Source: an uncultured Lachnospiraceae bacterium (GTDB lineage: Bacteria > Bacillota > Clostridia > Lachnospirales > Lachnospiraceae). Taken from it: a stretch of DNA of 7,200 bases. The stretch spans positions 1-7,200 of the forward strand of contig USJG01000118.1 in NCBI GenBank assembly GCA_900554925.1, read 5' to 3'. The translations under genes and the position numbers were made by a program. The notes under the pieces were generated by a model. It worked only from the letters and a program-made list of their open reading frames with translations. It had not been told where the DNA came from and searched no databases. This document shows, piece after piece, positions 1 to 6,100 of this stretch. Within the stretch, counting starts at the first letter, position 1; every line of letters begins with the position of its first letter.

Positions 1-75
1 GCTGTAACCCAGTAGATATAAAAATATTATTGTAAAGAAGCCTGAATCAGCTTAATACATATATTCATATGATTT

Positions 76-870
76 TTAGCCCAGGATTGCCTTGTCATTG
101 GCAAATTCTTCGCCGCTGGCCGCCTCAAATTTATGAAGTAAATCTTCAACAGTTAGTTTCTTCTTTTCCTCTCCACTGATATCCAGTATGATCTTTCCAT
201 CCATCAGCATGATCAGCCGGTTGCCATGAGTGATGGCATCTTTCATGTTGTGCGTGATCATAAGGGTGGTAAGGTGATCTCTGTTGACAATATATTCGGT
301 AGTTTCCAAAACCTTTGCTGCGGTCTTAGGGTCCAGAGCGGCTGTATGCTCATCCAACAAAAGCAGCTTGGGTTTCTGAAGTGTTGCCATCAGGAGAGTC
401 AGGGCCTGTCTTTGTCCGCCGGATAAAAGTCCTACTTTTGAGGTTAAGCGGCTTTCAAGTCCAAGGCCAAGGATTTTTAACAGCTCTTTATATTCCTCAC
501 GCTCTTTCCTGGTAATACCGGGACGCAGAAACCGTTTGTGTCCCCGTCGTTTTGCAAGTGCGAGATTTTCTTCAATTCCCATAGTAGCGGCAGTACCGGT
601 CATAGGATCTTGGAAAACGCGTCCCAGAAATTTAGCGCGTTTATGCTCAGGGAGCTTGGTAACATCAATTCCATCAATAAGGATCTGGCCAAAATCAACG
701 GGCCATACCCCTGCAATGGCGTTCATCATGGTAGATTTACCTGCGCCGTTGCCTCCGATAACAGTGACAAAATCACCATCCTTAAGAGTAAGGGAGAAGT
801 TGTCTAAAGCCAGTTTTTCATTTACGGTTCCGGGATTGAAAACTTTGGTTACATTTTTAATTTCAAGCAT
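76..870 (-). CDS. ABC transporter ATP-binding protein (PF04392-type amino-acid/small-molecule importer)
   Basis: This is the cytoplasmic nucleotide-binding subunit that hydrolyses ATP to drive the importer encoded with it. All the ABC motifs are visible in the 264 residues: Walker A GGNGAGKST at 39-47, Q-loop glutamine at 87 (VFQDP), signature LSGGQ at 149-153, Walker B LLLLDEH at 169-175 with the catalytic Glu174, the D-loop AALD at 177-180 and the switch histidine at 207. The length is normal and nothing is truncated. The start ATG overlaps the end of the permease gene by 8 bases (stop TGA inside the start region), and an AAGGGAGG ribosome site lies inside the permease gene at 879-886, so the two are translationally coupled. 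The phrase DEHTAALDPKTA is characteristic, from memory, of ATPases paired with ABC_sub_bind lipoproteins such as TrpX systems. The substrate cannot be read from this subunit. Confidence 0.95.
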   Translation of the reverse strand: MLEIKNVTKVFNPGTVNEKLALDNFSLTLKDGDFVTVIGGNGAGKSTMMNAIAGVWPVDFGQILIDGIDVTKLPEHKRAKFLGRVFQDPMTGTAATMGIEENLALAKRRGHKRFLRPGITRKEREEYKELLKILGLGLESRLTSKVGLLSGGQRQALTLLMATLQKPKLLLLDEHTAALDPKTAAKVLETTEYIVNRDHLTTLMITHNMKDAITHGNRLIMLMDGKIILDISGEEKKKLTVEDLLHKFEAASGEEFANDKAILG

Positions 871-1792
871 TGCCTTTGCCTCCCTTCTTTAACGCTGATT
901 TGCCAAAGTATTTGTTTTTCCAGAAGGGAATGGCAAGGAATATGGCAACAACGATCGCAGATAAAAATTTAAGTAAATCTGTGTCAATGCCAAGCCATAT
1001 CACTGTCTGAAGCACGATGTAATAGAGAATGGAGCCAAGGGCAACTCCAATCAGCTTAAAGCCAAAATTTTTAAAAATGCGGCCAAAAACAGCCTCGCCT
1101 ATAATCACTGCGGCAAGACCTATAACAATAGCGCCGCGTCCCATATTAATATCGGCAAAGCCCTGATACTGAGCAAGCAGGGCGCCGGATAAGCCTACAA
1201 GGCCATTGGAGATCATAAGGCCCAGCACCTTGGAATGATCCGTATTTATTCCCTGTGCTCTCGCCATATTGCCATTACATCCGGTAGCACGGAGGGCACA
1301 GCCTAATTCTGTTCCAAAGAACCAATACAAAACAAGAACTAAGATAATAATGGTAAGGGCAACCACAAAAATAGGATTTTTATAAAACACTACACCCTTA
1401 ATATATCGTAAAGAAACCAAAAGGTCATATTTGTCCACGTTAATTGCCTGATTTGCTTTTCCCATGATTTTAAGATTGATAGAATATAGTCCAAGCTGTG
1501 AAAGGATACCTGCCAGGATGGCGGGGATTCCCATAAAGGTATGAAAAAGTCCGGTTACCAGTCCCGTTACCATGCCGGCTAAAGTAGCTACAATAATAGA
1601 AACAAAAACATTGTGACCGGAAAGCATCATTACAATACAGACGGCGCCGCCTGTACACAAGGAACCGTCAACGGTCAGATCGGCAATATCCAGAATACGG
1701 TAAGTGATGTAAATGCCGATAGCTGTAATCCCCCAGATGAGTCCCTGAGCAACTGCTCCCGGCAGTGCGTTCAGTAAATTTAAGATGTTCAT
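863..1792 (-). CDS. ABC transporter permease, BPD_transp_2 (PF02653) type
   Basis: This is the membrane channel subunit of the importer, 309 residues and strongly hydrophobic with about eight or nine membrane segments. The start is set at the ATG giving MNILNLLNALPG because GGAGG lies six bases upstream (1799-1803); a longer frame reading further upstream has no ribosome site. The cytoplasmic loop GTELGCALRATGCNGNMARA (residues 160-179) is the conserved coupling loop of the branched-chain amino acid/ribose permease superfamily, and LGLYSINLKIMGKAN (about 100-114) is a hallmark of the permeases that partner ABC_sub_bind proteins. The C-terminus is short and basic (KSALKKGGKGNA). It follows the lipoprotein gene by about 80 bases, separated by a stem-loop, and overlaps the ATPase gene. 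The substrate remains open; tryptophan or another aromatic amino acid is one option by analogy with TrpXYZ. Confidence 0.93.
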   Translation of the reverse strand: MNILNLLNALPGAVAQGLIWGITAIGIYITYRILDIADLTVDGSLCTGGAVCIVMMLSGHNVFVSIIVATLAGMVTGLVTGLFHTFMGIPAILAGILSQLGLYSINLKIMGKANQAINVDKYDLLVSLRYIKGVVFYKNPIFVVALTIIILVLVLYWFFGTELGCALRATGCNGNMARAQGINTDHSKVLGLMISNGLVGLSGALLAQYQGFADINMGRGAIVIGLAAVIIGEAVFGRIFKNFGFKLIGVALGSILYYIVLQTVIWLGIDTDLLKFLSAIVVAIFLAIPFWKNKYFGKSALKKGGKGNA

Positions 1793-1820
1793 TGATTTCC
1801 TCCAACAGATCCAATTTAAC

Positions 1821-1851
1821 AAAAGCAGCGAGAGAAATCCTTCTCCCGCTG
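1821..1851 (-). terminator. Stem-loop with short U-run between lipoprotein and permease genes (attenuator/processing hairpin)
   Basis: Read on the minus strand, CAGCGGGAGAA pairs with TTCTCTCGCTG around a four-base GGAT loop, giving an 11-bp stem with one G-U pair at 1826-1851. It is followed at once by CTTTTG. The U-run is short, so full termination is unlikely. In ABC importer operons such a hairpin usually allows more binding protein than membrane and ATPase subunits, either by partial termination or by protecting the 3' end of the upstream message. A weak promoter-like pair (TTGCAG, 17 bases, TATAAT) overlaps the end of the lipoprotein gene just upstream, so a minor internal promoter is also possible. 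Confidence 0.65.
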
Positions 1852-1872
1852 TCTATTATACTTTATAAATGA

Positions 1873-2931
1873 TTATTCTGCAATTGCTTCGTAATCATCA
1901 GGAACTGTGATGTTTAATGCTTCACAGTTAGCAGCATTGTATTTCTTTGTGAAGTTAGGTGCGTATTCAATAGGCATTGTGGAAATGTCAGCGCCTTCAC
2001 CAAGAATCTTTGCAGCCATCTTACCGGTAGCAACACCCAGATCGTAGTAGTTGATAGATAAAGTAGCAACACCACAGCCTGCGCAGATACCTTCTTCGCC
2101 TGCGATAACGGGAACACCGGCAGGAAGACAGATATTGTTGATCAGTTCTGTGTTGGAAGCTGCTGTGTTGTCCGTAGGAACATAAATAACATCAGAATTA
2201 TTTGCAGCGTTTGTCACAACGGAAGAAAGGTCGTTAGAATCTGAAAATGCATAGTATTCACAGCTATAACCTTTTTCTTCAAGGAATGATTTAACAGTAT
2301 CTACCTGATACTGAGAATTTGCTTCAGCGGAGCAGTATAACAGAGCAACGTTTTCAGCATCCGGGAACAGTTCTGCCAGCATATCTGCCTGTCCGTCAAG
2401 GGGAGCAAGGTCAGAGGTTCCGGAGATGTTGCCGCCTACAGTACCGTCAAAGCCATCGATTTCAAGAGCTACGCCATACTCTGTTACAGAAGTTGCGAGA
2501 ATGGGAATCTCATTTGTTCCTGCTGCTGCAGCCTGAAGAGCAGGAGTTGCATTTGCCATGATCAGATCTACATCGTTGGAAACAAAGCTGTTAATGATGG
2601 TAGAGCAGGTATTGGAATCACCCTGAGCATTCTGCACATCAAAGGTAACCTTATCGCCTAATGCTTCTGTTAATGCATCCATAAAGCCCTGTGTGGCAGC
2701 ATCTAATGCGTCATGCTGCATCAGCTGGCAGATGCCGACTGTGTATGTAGCGTCGTCTGCAGAAGCTTCTGTGTCTGCTTCAGTTGCTGCTTCTTCGTTT
2801 TCAGCGGAAGCATCTTCTGTTGTTTCCGTGCTGCTTTCGGCAGGTGCAGTTTCCTGTGTCTCAGAACTTCCACAGGCCATAAGACTGCCGACCATAGCAA
2901 CGGTCATAAGTAATGCAAGTACTTTTTTCAT
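1873..2931 (-). CDS. ABC transporter substrate-binding lipoprotein (ABC_sub_bind, PF04392)
   Basis: This 352-residue lipoprotein captures the substrate outside the membrane and delivers it to the permease. The start ATG (MKKVLALLM) is chosen because GGAGG lies eight bases upstream; a TTG-initiated longer frame would begin inside that ribosome site. Residues 1-19 form a signal peptide ending in the lipobox LMAC with the lipidated Cys20. Residues 21-61 are a low-complexity linker rich in Glu, Thr, Ala and Ser. From about residue 62 the periplasmic-binding fold begins with TYTVGICQLMQHDALDAA, where the family normally has a similar HPALDAA-type stretch. VPTDNTAASN (251-260) and GEEGICAGCGVATLS (278-292) match conserved hinge and ligand-pocket regions. 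It is first in an importer operon with permease and ATPase. Known members bind tryptophan or phenylalanine, but the ligand here is not predictable from the sequence alone. Confidence 0.93.
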   Translation of the reverse strand: MKKVLALLMTVAMVGSLMACGSSETQETAPAESSTETTEDASAENEEAATEADTEASADDATYTVGICQLMQHDALDAATQGFMDALTEALGDKVTFDVQNAQGDSNTCSTIINSFVSNDVDLIMANATPALQAAAAGTNEIPILATSVTEYGVALEIDGFDGTVGGNISGTSDLAPLDGQADMLAELFPDAENVALLYCSAEANSQYQVDTVKSFLEEKGYSCEYYAFSDSNDLSSVVTNAANNSDVIYVPTDNTAASNTELINNICLPAGVPVIAGEEGICAGCGVATLSINYYDLGVATGKMAAKILGEGADISTMPIEYAPNFTKKYNAANCEALNITVPDDYEAIAE

Positions 2932-2958
2932 AATGGTTTCCTCCAAATATAAAATATT

Positions 2959-2977
2959 GCAGTAAATAATTTACTGC
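2959..2977 (-). promoter_or_regulatory. Perfect palindrome at the transcript start of the importer operon
   Basis: The 19-base sequence GCAGTAAATAATTTACTGC has perfect 8-base arms around TAA. It begins about where transcription from the promoter at 2985-3013 should start and ends some 20 bases before the ribosome site. It could be a DNA operator for a dimeric repressor lying at +1, or a 5'-end stem that stabilises the message. The leader is under 50 bases, too short for a T-box or a riboswitch. The structure is visible; the function is inferred. Confidence 0.6.
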
Positions 2978-2984
2978 GTATCAG

Positions 2985-3013
2985 ATTATACTAGTTTAAA
3001 GCACTAAAGTCAA
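2985..3013 (-). promoter_or_regulatory. Sigma-A-type promoter of the ABC importer operon
   Basis: On the minus strand TTGACT (3008-3013) is followed after exactly 17 bases by TATAAT (2985-2990), a near-consensus vegetative promoter. Transcription should start near 2978, about 47 bases before the ATG of the lipoprotein gene. A tandem TTAATGAAA repeat lies just upstream of the -35 box and a palindrome lies at the start point. Confidence 0.85.
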
Positions 3014-3018
3014 TGTTG

Positions 3019-3036
3019 TTTCATTAATTTCATTAA
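3019..3036. repeat. Tandem 9-base repeat upstream of the importer promoter
   Basis: TTTCATTAA occurs twice with no gap (on the minus strand TTAATGAAATTAATGAAA). It ends five bases upstream of the -35 box of the importer promoter and also lies about 35-50 bases before the small SHOCT-like gene on the other strand. It may be an UP element or an activator site; AT-rich chance repetition is also possible. Confidence 0.45.
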
Positions 3037-3076
3037 AAAAGAATATATTTAATAAAACAGAAATGGGATGTGCAGA

Positions 3077-3226
3077 ATGGGGAAGGCAGGCGTAACGATA
3101 AAGTCAGAAATTATTAAAAAACAGATTTATGGAAGAATTGCAGAATTGCTTTTTGAGGAAGGTTTCCTTACCGCAGAGGAAAAAAACAATATAAAAAATG
3201 TGATTGACCAGGAAGCGAGGCGGTAG
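3077..3226 (+). CDS. Small SHOCT-like protein upstream of the serine recombinase
   Basis: This frame of 49 codons begins MGKAGVTIKSEIIKKQIYGR and ends five bases before the recombinase start, so it is almost certainly co-transcribed with it. The central part RIAELLFEEGFLTAEEKNNI resembles a SHOCT motif: a short amphipathic helix, then a Gly-[Phe/Leu/Ile]-[Leu/Ile]-Thr-x-Glu-Glu turn and a second helix. Small proteins of this kind are often found just before large serine recombinases in Firmicutes elements, from memory. An in-frame ATG three codons earlier (3068) is an alternative start; neither start has a strong ribosome site. The protein is charged, with no signal peptide or membrane segment. 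It could be an accessory or directionality factor for the recombinase, which is inference. Confidence 0.65.
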   Translation: MGKAGVTIKSEIIKKQIYGRIAELLFEEGFLTAEEKNNIKNVIDQEARR

Positions 3227-3231
3227 AACAA

Positions 3232-4761
3232 GTGGAAAGAGTGGGGATTTATAACAGATGCAGCACAGAGGAGGAAAGCCAGAGAAATGCCCTGGAAGCC
3301 CAGGTCATGGAAAGCAGGGAAATCGCAGAAAAGAAGGGATGGGTCATTGCAAAGCAGTACATAGAATCAGAAACAGGCACCGTGGCATATAAGCGAAGCG
3401 AATATCAAAAACTTCTCAAGGATATGGAGAGAGACAGATTTGACATTGTAATGATCAAATCCATAGACAGGCTTATGCGGTCGGCAAAGGACTGGTATTT
3501 TTTTTTAAGCAGGCTCACAGAAAATCAATTAAAGCTGTATATTTATATAGAAGGAAAGTTTTACACGCCTGATGATAATCTGATTTCCGGCATCAAGGCT
3601 ATACTGGCAGAGGATTTCAGCAGAGAACTTTCCAAAAAAATTAAAAATGCCCACAGAAGGAGACAGGAGAAAAAAAGCGGATTAAATATTACCTGTGAGA
3701 TGTTTGGCTGGAATAAGGTAAAAAAGAATGTTTATGAAGTAAACGAGCAGGAAGCAGCATACTATAGGACCGCTTTCAGACTGGCAAAGGAGGGGAAAGG
3801 ATTTTACAGCATAAGCAATATCATGTATGAACTGGGAGCCAGGACAAGGAGCGGACAGAAAATTTCGGAGGTTCAGTGGAGAAAAATGCTATATACGCCC
3901 AGGGCACACGGAACAATGGTCTTAAATACCCGGTCTTATGACTTTGATACCAGGAAATATGAGAAGGTGCCGGAGGATAACTGGATTTATATGGAAAATG
4001 CCCTGCCGCCTATTGTTTCCAAAGAATATCAGGATGAGGTGCTGAGCATCCTGCGGTTAAGAACGTCCAATCATAATGGAGGCAGAAGGAAAATGTGTTA
4101 TGCTGGAAAGTACCAGTTTTCTCATAAGCTGATTTGTGCGGAATGTGGAAGCTATTATTACAGAGCAGGAGGGACAAAAGAAAGCGGGGAGGGAGCAGTG
4201 TGGAAATGCTCTACCTTCTTAAAAAATGGCAGAACAAGAAAGGGTGCCAATCCCAAAGGCTGTGACGGACCAAACATAAGAGAAAATCAAATCCTGAACC
4301 TTCTTAATAAAGAAGCGGCAGAAAAGCTGAATCCGGCATTGGAAGAGGAACAGTTCCTAAAGGAACTGTTGGAGCTTATAAGAAAGGCGCTTAAGCCCGA
4401 AGAAAATGAAAAGGAATTAAAAAGTCTTATAAAGGAACAGAAAAAGCTGACAGCCCAAAAAGACCTGCTGATGGAAAAATTATTGACAGAAGTAGTCAGT
4501 GATCAGGAGTTTCAAAGGTATCATACACAGTTAACCGGAAAAATGGAAGCACTAAACAATAAAATAGAAAGCATAAACCAGAGAAATCAGAAATACAATA
4601 GCTATGAGTGCCGCCTTACACAGATCAGAGAAGCCATTCAAAAAGAAAATCTTATAGAAAAAGCCTGGGCCGGGCAGATCCTTTTGGACATTGATCATAT
4701 TCTGGTATATGGAGACGGCAGATTAGAGCCCCAATTTAAGGAAGAGCGCACAGTTTCATAA
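3232..4761 (+). CDS. Large serine recombinase (site-specific integrase/excisionase)
   Basis: This 509-residue enzyme cuts and rejoins DNA at short attachment sites through a covalent phosphoserine link. Residues 1-140 form the resolvase domain: catalytic Ser11 in YNRCST, and the Arg80/Arg83 pair in IDRLMRSAKDW. Residues about 150-270 are the recombinase DNA-binding domain (PF07508-like). A zinc ribbon follows with Cys302, Cys305, Cys326 and Cys344. Residues about 370-455 are rich in Glu, Lys and Leu and should form the coiled coil that controls synapsis in large serine integrases. The length is normal and the frame intact. The start is GTG, six bases after the stop of the small upstream gene, with GAGG about eleven bases before it. 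The end is notable: the stop codon overlaps the first recognisable codons of a truncated penicillin-binding-protein gene, so the gene lies at the very edge of an integrated element. Confidence 0.95.
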   Translation: MERVGIYNRCSTEEESQRNALEAQVMESREIAEKKGWVIAKQYIESETGTVAYKRSEYQKLLKDMERDRFDIVMIKSIDRLMRSAKDWYFFLSRLTENQLKLYIYIEGKFYTPDDNLISGIKAILAEDFSRELSKKIKNAHRRRQEKKSGLNITCEMFGWNKVKKNVYEVNEQEAAYYRTAFRLAKEGKGFYSISNIMYELGARTRSGQKISEVQWRKMLYTPRAHGTMVLNTRSYDFDTRKYEKVPEDNWIYMENALPPIVSKEYQDEVLSILRLRTSNHNGGRRKMCYAGKYQFSHKLICAECGSYYYRAGGTKESGEGAVWKCSTFLKNGRTRKGANPKGCDGPNIRENQILNLLNKEAAEKLNPALEEEQFLKELLELIRKALKPEENEKELKSLIKEQKKLTAQKDLLMEKLLTEVVSDQEFQRYHTQLTGKMEALNNKIESINQRNQKYNSYECRLTQIREAIQKENLIEKAWAGQILLDIDHILVYGDGRLEPQFKEERTVS

Positions 4762-4763
4762 AC
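4740..4763 (+). other. Candidate recombination junction (att half) between recombinase and split PBP gene
   Basis: The last recombinase codons (ERTVS, stop) run directly into a second frame that reads SFINTCNPVF, the conserved SxN-motif region of a SpoVD-type penicillin-binding protein. No intergenic spacer exists. The likely crossover lies within about 4745-4760, around AGTTTCATAA. A seven-base copy, GTTTCAT, also occurs at 3018-3024, just before the small recombinase-linked gene, and could mark the other end of the unit, although seven AT-rich bases may match by chance. The exact core dinucleotide cannot be set without an empty-site sequence. Confidence 0.5.
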
Positions 4764-5408
4764 ACCTGCAACCCGGTATTTATTACGGTAGGGTTGAGAC
4801 TGGGAGTAGAAAGATATTACAGTTACTTTACACAATTTGGCCTTCTAAATAAGACAGGAGTGGATCTGCCGGGGGAAGCGGGAACGATTATGCATAAAAT
4901 GGAAGATATGAAAGCGGTTGAACTGGCTACCGTATCTTTCGGACAGTCTTTTCAGATTACCCCTATTCAGCTTGCAACAACAGCTTCCGCCATTATAAAC
5001 GGAGGAAACCGAATCACGCCTCATCTGGCAGTCATGACCTCCGACAGAGAAGGAACGGAAATTGAAAAGTTCTCGTATCCGGTAACGGAGCATATTGTAT
5101 CAGAGGAAACCTCTGCCACTATGAGAATGATCCTGGAGCAGGTGGTGGAAAATGGTTCAGGCAAAAACGGATATGTGGAGGGTGCAAGAGTGGGAGGAAA
5201 AACGGCAACCAGCCAGACACTTCCCAGAGGCAGCGGAAGATATATTGCCTCTTTTCTGGGGTTTGCACCGGCAGATGATCCACAGGTGCTTGCGCTCGCC
5301 ATTATCCATAATCCGCAGGGAGTTTATTATGGAGGCCAGGTGGCGGCTCCTGTGGTGCGACAGCTTTTTGAAAATATTCTTCCTTATTTAGAGGCCAAAA
5401 ACATGTAA
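4752..5408 (+). pseudogene. 5'-truncated class B penicillin-binding protein (SpoVD-like) transpeptidase domain
   Basis: The frame encodes about 218 residues forming the C-terminal half of a peptidoglycan transpeptidase domain. It starts SFINTCNPVFITVGLRLG, where SpoVD/FtsI-type proteins have the SxN motif (usually SCN, here TCN at 4764-4772), and continues through KTGVDLPGEAG, ATVSFGQSFQITPIQL and VGGKTATSQTLPRG to a normal-looking end, LFENILPYLEAKNM. The KTG motif reads KTA (5199-5207), which I recall in other clostridial PBPs. The membrane anchor, dimerisation domain and catalytic SxxK serine are all missing because the 5' part is cut off at the recombinase junction. TTG at 4794 has no convincing ribosome site. 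SpoVD makes spore-cortex peptidoglycan, so this is either a dead remnant or one half of a gene rejoined by excision. No PASTA domain follows. A division PBP (FtsI type) is an alternative parent. Confidence 0.8.
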
Positions 5409-5463
5409 TTTAATATATTTCCATGTATTCCTATGAAAAGCATTAAAATTAATGTAAAACATA

Positions 5464-5492
5464 TTGCTTATACATTGCAAATAAAGTAAAAT
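5464..5492 (+). promoter_or_regulatory. Weak promoter candidate for the antitoxin-like gene
   Basis: TTGCTT (5464-5469) and TAAAAT (5487-5492) are separated by 17 bases in an AT-rich 109-bp gap after the truncated PBP gene. The -10 box matches five of six consensus bases and the -35 only three. An AATGTA/TACATT inverted pair (5451-5456 and 5471-5476) overlaps the -35 region. Otherwise this gap holds nothing recognisable. Confidence 0.35.
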
Positions 5493-5517
5493 AAAGGTAT
5501 GAAAGGAAATATTAAAG

Positions 5518-5745
5518 ATGCAGATTGATAATATGAGTACAGCAACAAAAGAAGCTATTGATCTGATGGAAATTTTACCGGAAAGCGAGCAGAATTTTGC
5601 ATTGGAATTTATCAAAAAGTTAGTGCTTGCATGGGATCCGGATTTTACGAAATTAACACCGGCAGAAAGGGAAGAACTGGAAGAGGCAGGAAAGGAAATT
5701 GAAAACGGGGAAACTATTTCCCATGATGCTATTAACTGGGATTGA
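5518..5745 (+). CDS. Small antitoxin-like protein
   Basis: This acidic protein of 75 residues begins MQIDNMSTATKEAIDLMEIL. An N-terminal helical part (about 8-40) is followed by LTPAEREELEEAGKEIENGE and the tail TISHDAINWD. Its layout resembles the small antitoxin-like proteins of Firmicutes type II toxin-antitoxin loci, in which a short helical region precedes an acidic linker and a toxin-binding tail; this is family resemblance, not a firm assignment. AAAGGAAA at 5502-5509 supports the ATG at 5518; the ATG at 5533 lacks a site. No toxin gene lies next to it: a hairpin follows within seven bases of the stop. Its last nine codons, stop and hairpin recur at the end of the DUF2442 gene 900 bases downstream, which marks the 3' end as a recombination boundary. 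Confidence 0.7.
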   Translation: MQIDNMSTATKEAIDLMEILPESEQNFALEFIKKLVLAWDPDFTKLTPAEREELEEAGKEIENGETISHDAINWD

Positions 5746-5789
5746 ATTAACAAGCCCCTGCTAAGCTGCCGGGGCTTATTCTATTAAGA
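5716..5789 (+). repeat. Direct repeat copy A: shared gene 3' tail plus hairpin
   Basis: This 74-base block covers the last nine codons of the antitoxin-like gene, its stop codon, the hairpin and the following ATTCTATTAAGA. It matches 6622-6695 at 66 of 74 positions without gaps. The coding part is in the same reading frame in both copies (ISHDAINWD here, ISHDDINCD in copy B), although the genes upstream are unrelated. The two copies bracket the HTH-DUF4160-DUF2442 block. Confidence 0.85.
5752..5784 (+). terminator. Hairpin after the antitoxin-like gene
   Basis: AAGCCCC (5752-5758) pairs with GGGGCTT (5771-5777), with a further GC/GC inner pairing around a TAAGCT loop, followed by ATTCTATT. 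It starts seven bases after the stop codon and works as a likely intrinsic terminator, though the U-tract is interrupted. The next gene starts only about 26 bases later with no room for a separate promoter, so some read-through is expected. Confidence 0.65.
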
Positions 5790-5803
5790 TGGGAAATGCT
5801 AAA

Positions 5804-6016
5804 ATGTTTGTATATAAGTTTAAAGTATTAGAATCACTAAAAGCAAGTGGTTATAACACCTCAAGACTTCGGAAAGAAAAATTATTAGGTGAAAATGCTA
5901 TTCAATCTTTAAGACGTGATGAAATGGTCGGTATCATTGCACTTGAAAAGATTTGCAAGTTATTAGATATGCAGCCAGGGAACATTATAAAATATGTGGA
6001 AGATGAAGAAAAATAA
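5804..6016 (+). CDS. Small Cro/C1-type (XRE, HTH_26-like) DNA-binding regulator
   Basis: The protein has 70 residues and is essentially one helix-turn-helix domain: SGYNTSRLRKEKLLGENAIQ forms the helix-turn-helix, and ALEKICKLLDMQPGNIIKYV is the typical last helix pair of HTH_26 regulators. It should bind DNA as a dimer in the cytoplasm. The start is placed at MFVYKFKVLESL because family members usually begin a few residues before the first helix; an ATG at 5789 would add five residues. Neither start has a strong ribosome site. The gene sits directly after the antitoxin-like gene's hairpin and 84 bases before the DUF4160 gene, so it probably heads that block and may control it. It has no ligand or dimerisation domain. 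Confidence 0.8.
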   Translation: MFVYKFKVLESLKASGYNTSRLRKEKLLGENAIQSLRRDEMVGIIALEKICKLLDMQPGNIIKYVEDEEK

Positions 6017-6100
6017 TCAACATTGGAAGTAATGCAAAAAGCTATTAATAAAACATTAGAAATAAAGTGTAAAAAGCAGGTAAAGAAGGGAGTTGAAACA

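Noticed and set aside
38..53. Possible terminator after the ATPase gene (AAGC...GCTT around CTGAATCA, minus strand)
   Set aside because: The stem is only about six pairs with a bulge and a three-base loop, and it is followed by CTTTAC rather than a U-run; too weak to annotate. Positions 1-75 hold nothing else recognisable.
2319..2965. Open frames on the plus strand opposite the lipoprotein gene
   Set aside because: They are low-complexity shadows (Ser/Ala/Cys-rich) of the acidic linker and binding domain, with no ribosome sites and no family resemblance.
2932..2978. T-box or riboswitch controlling the importer
   Set aside because: The leader between the predicted transcription start and the ATG is only about 47 bases and contains just the palindrome and ribosome site.
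5021..5302. Minus-strand frame of 93 codons across the PBP remnant
   Set aside because: It mirrors the conserved transpeptidase coding sequence on the other strand, has no ribosome site and resembles no family.
5388..5753. Minus-strand frame of 121 codons opposite the antitoxin-like gene
   Set aside because: No ribosome site; its translation is a low-complexity antisense of a gene with a supported start and hairpin on the plus strand.
6023..6100. N-terminal extension of the DUF4160 protein
   Set aside because: The extension starts from TTG without a ribosome site, while AAGGGAG lies eight bases before the ATG at 6101, which gives the family's usual MPEISRF start.
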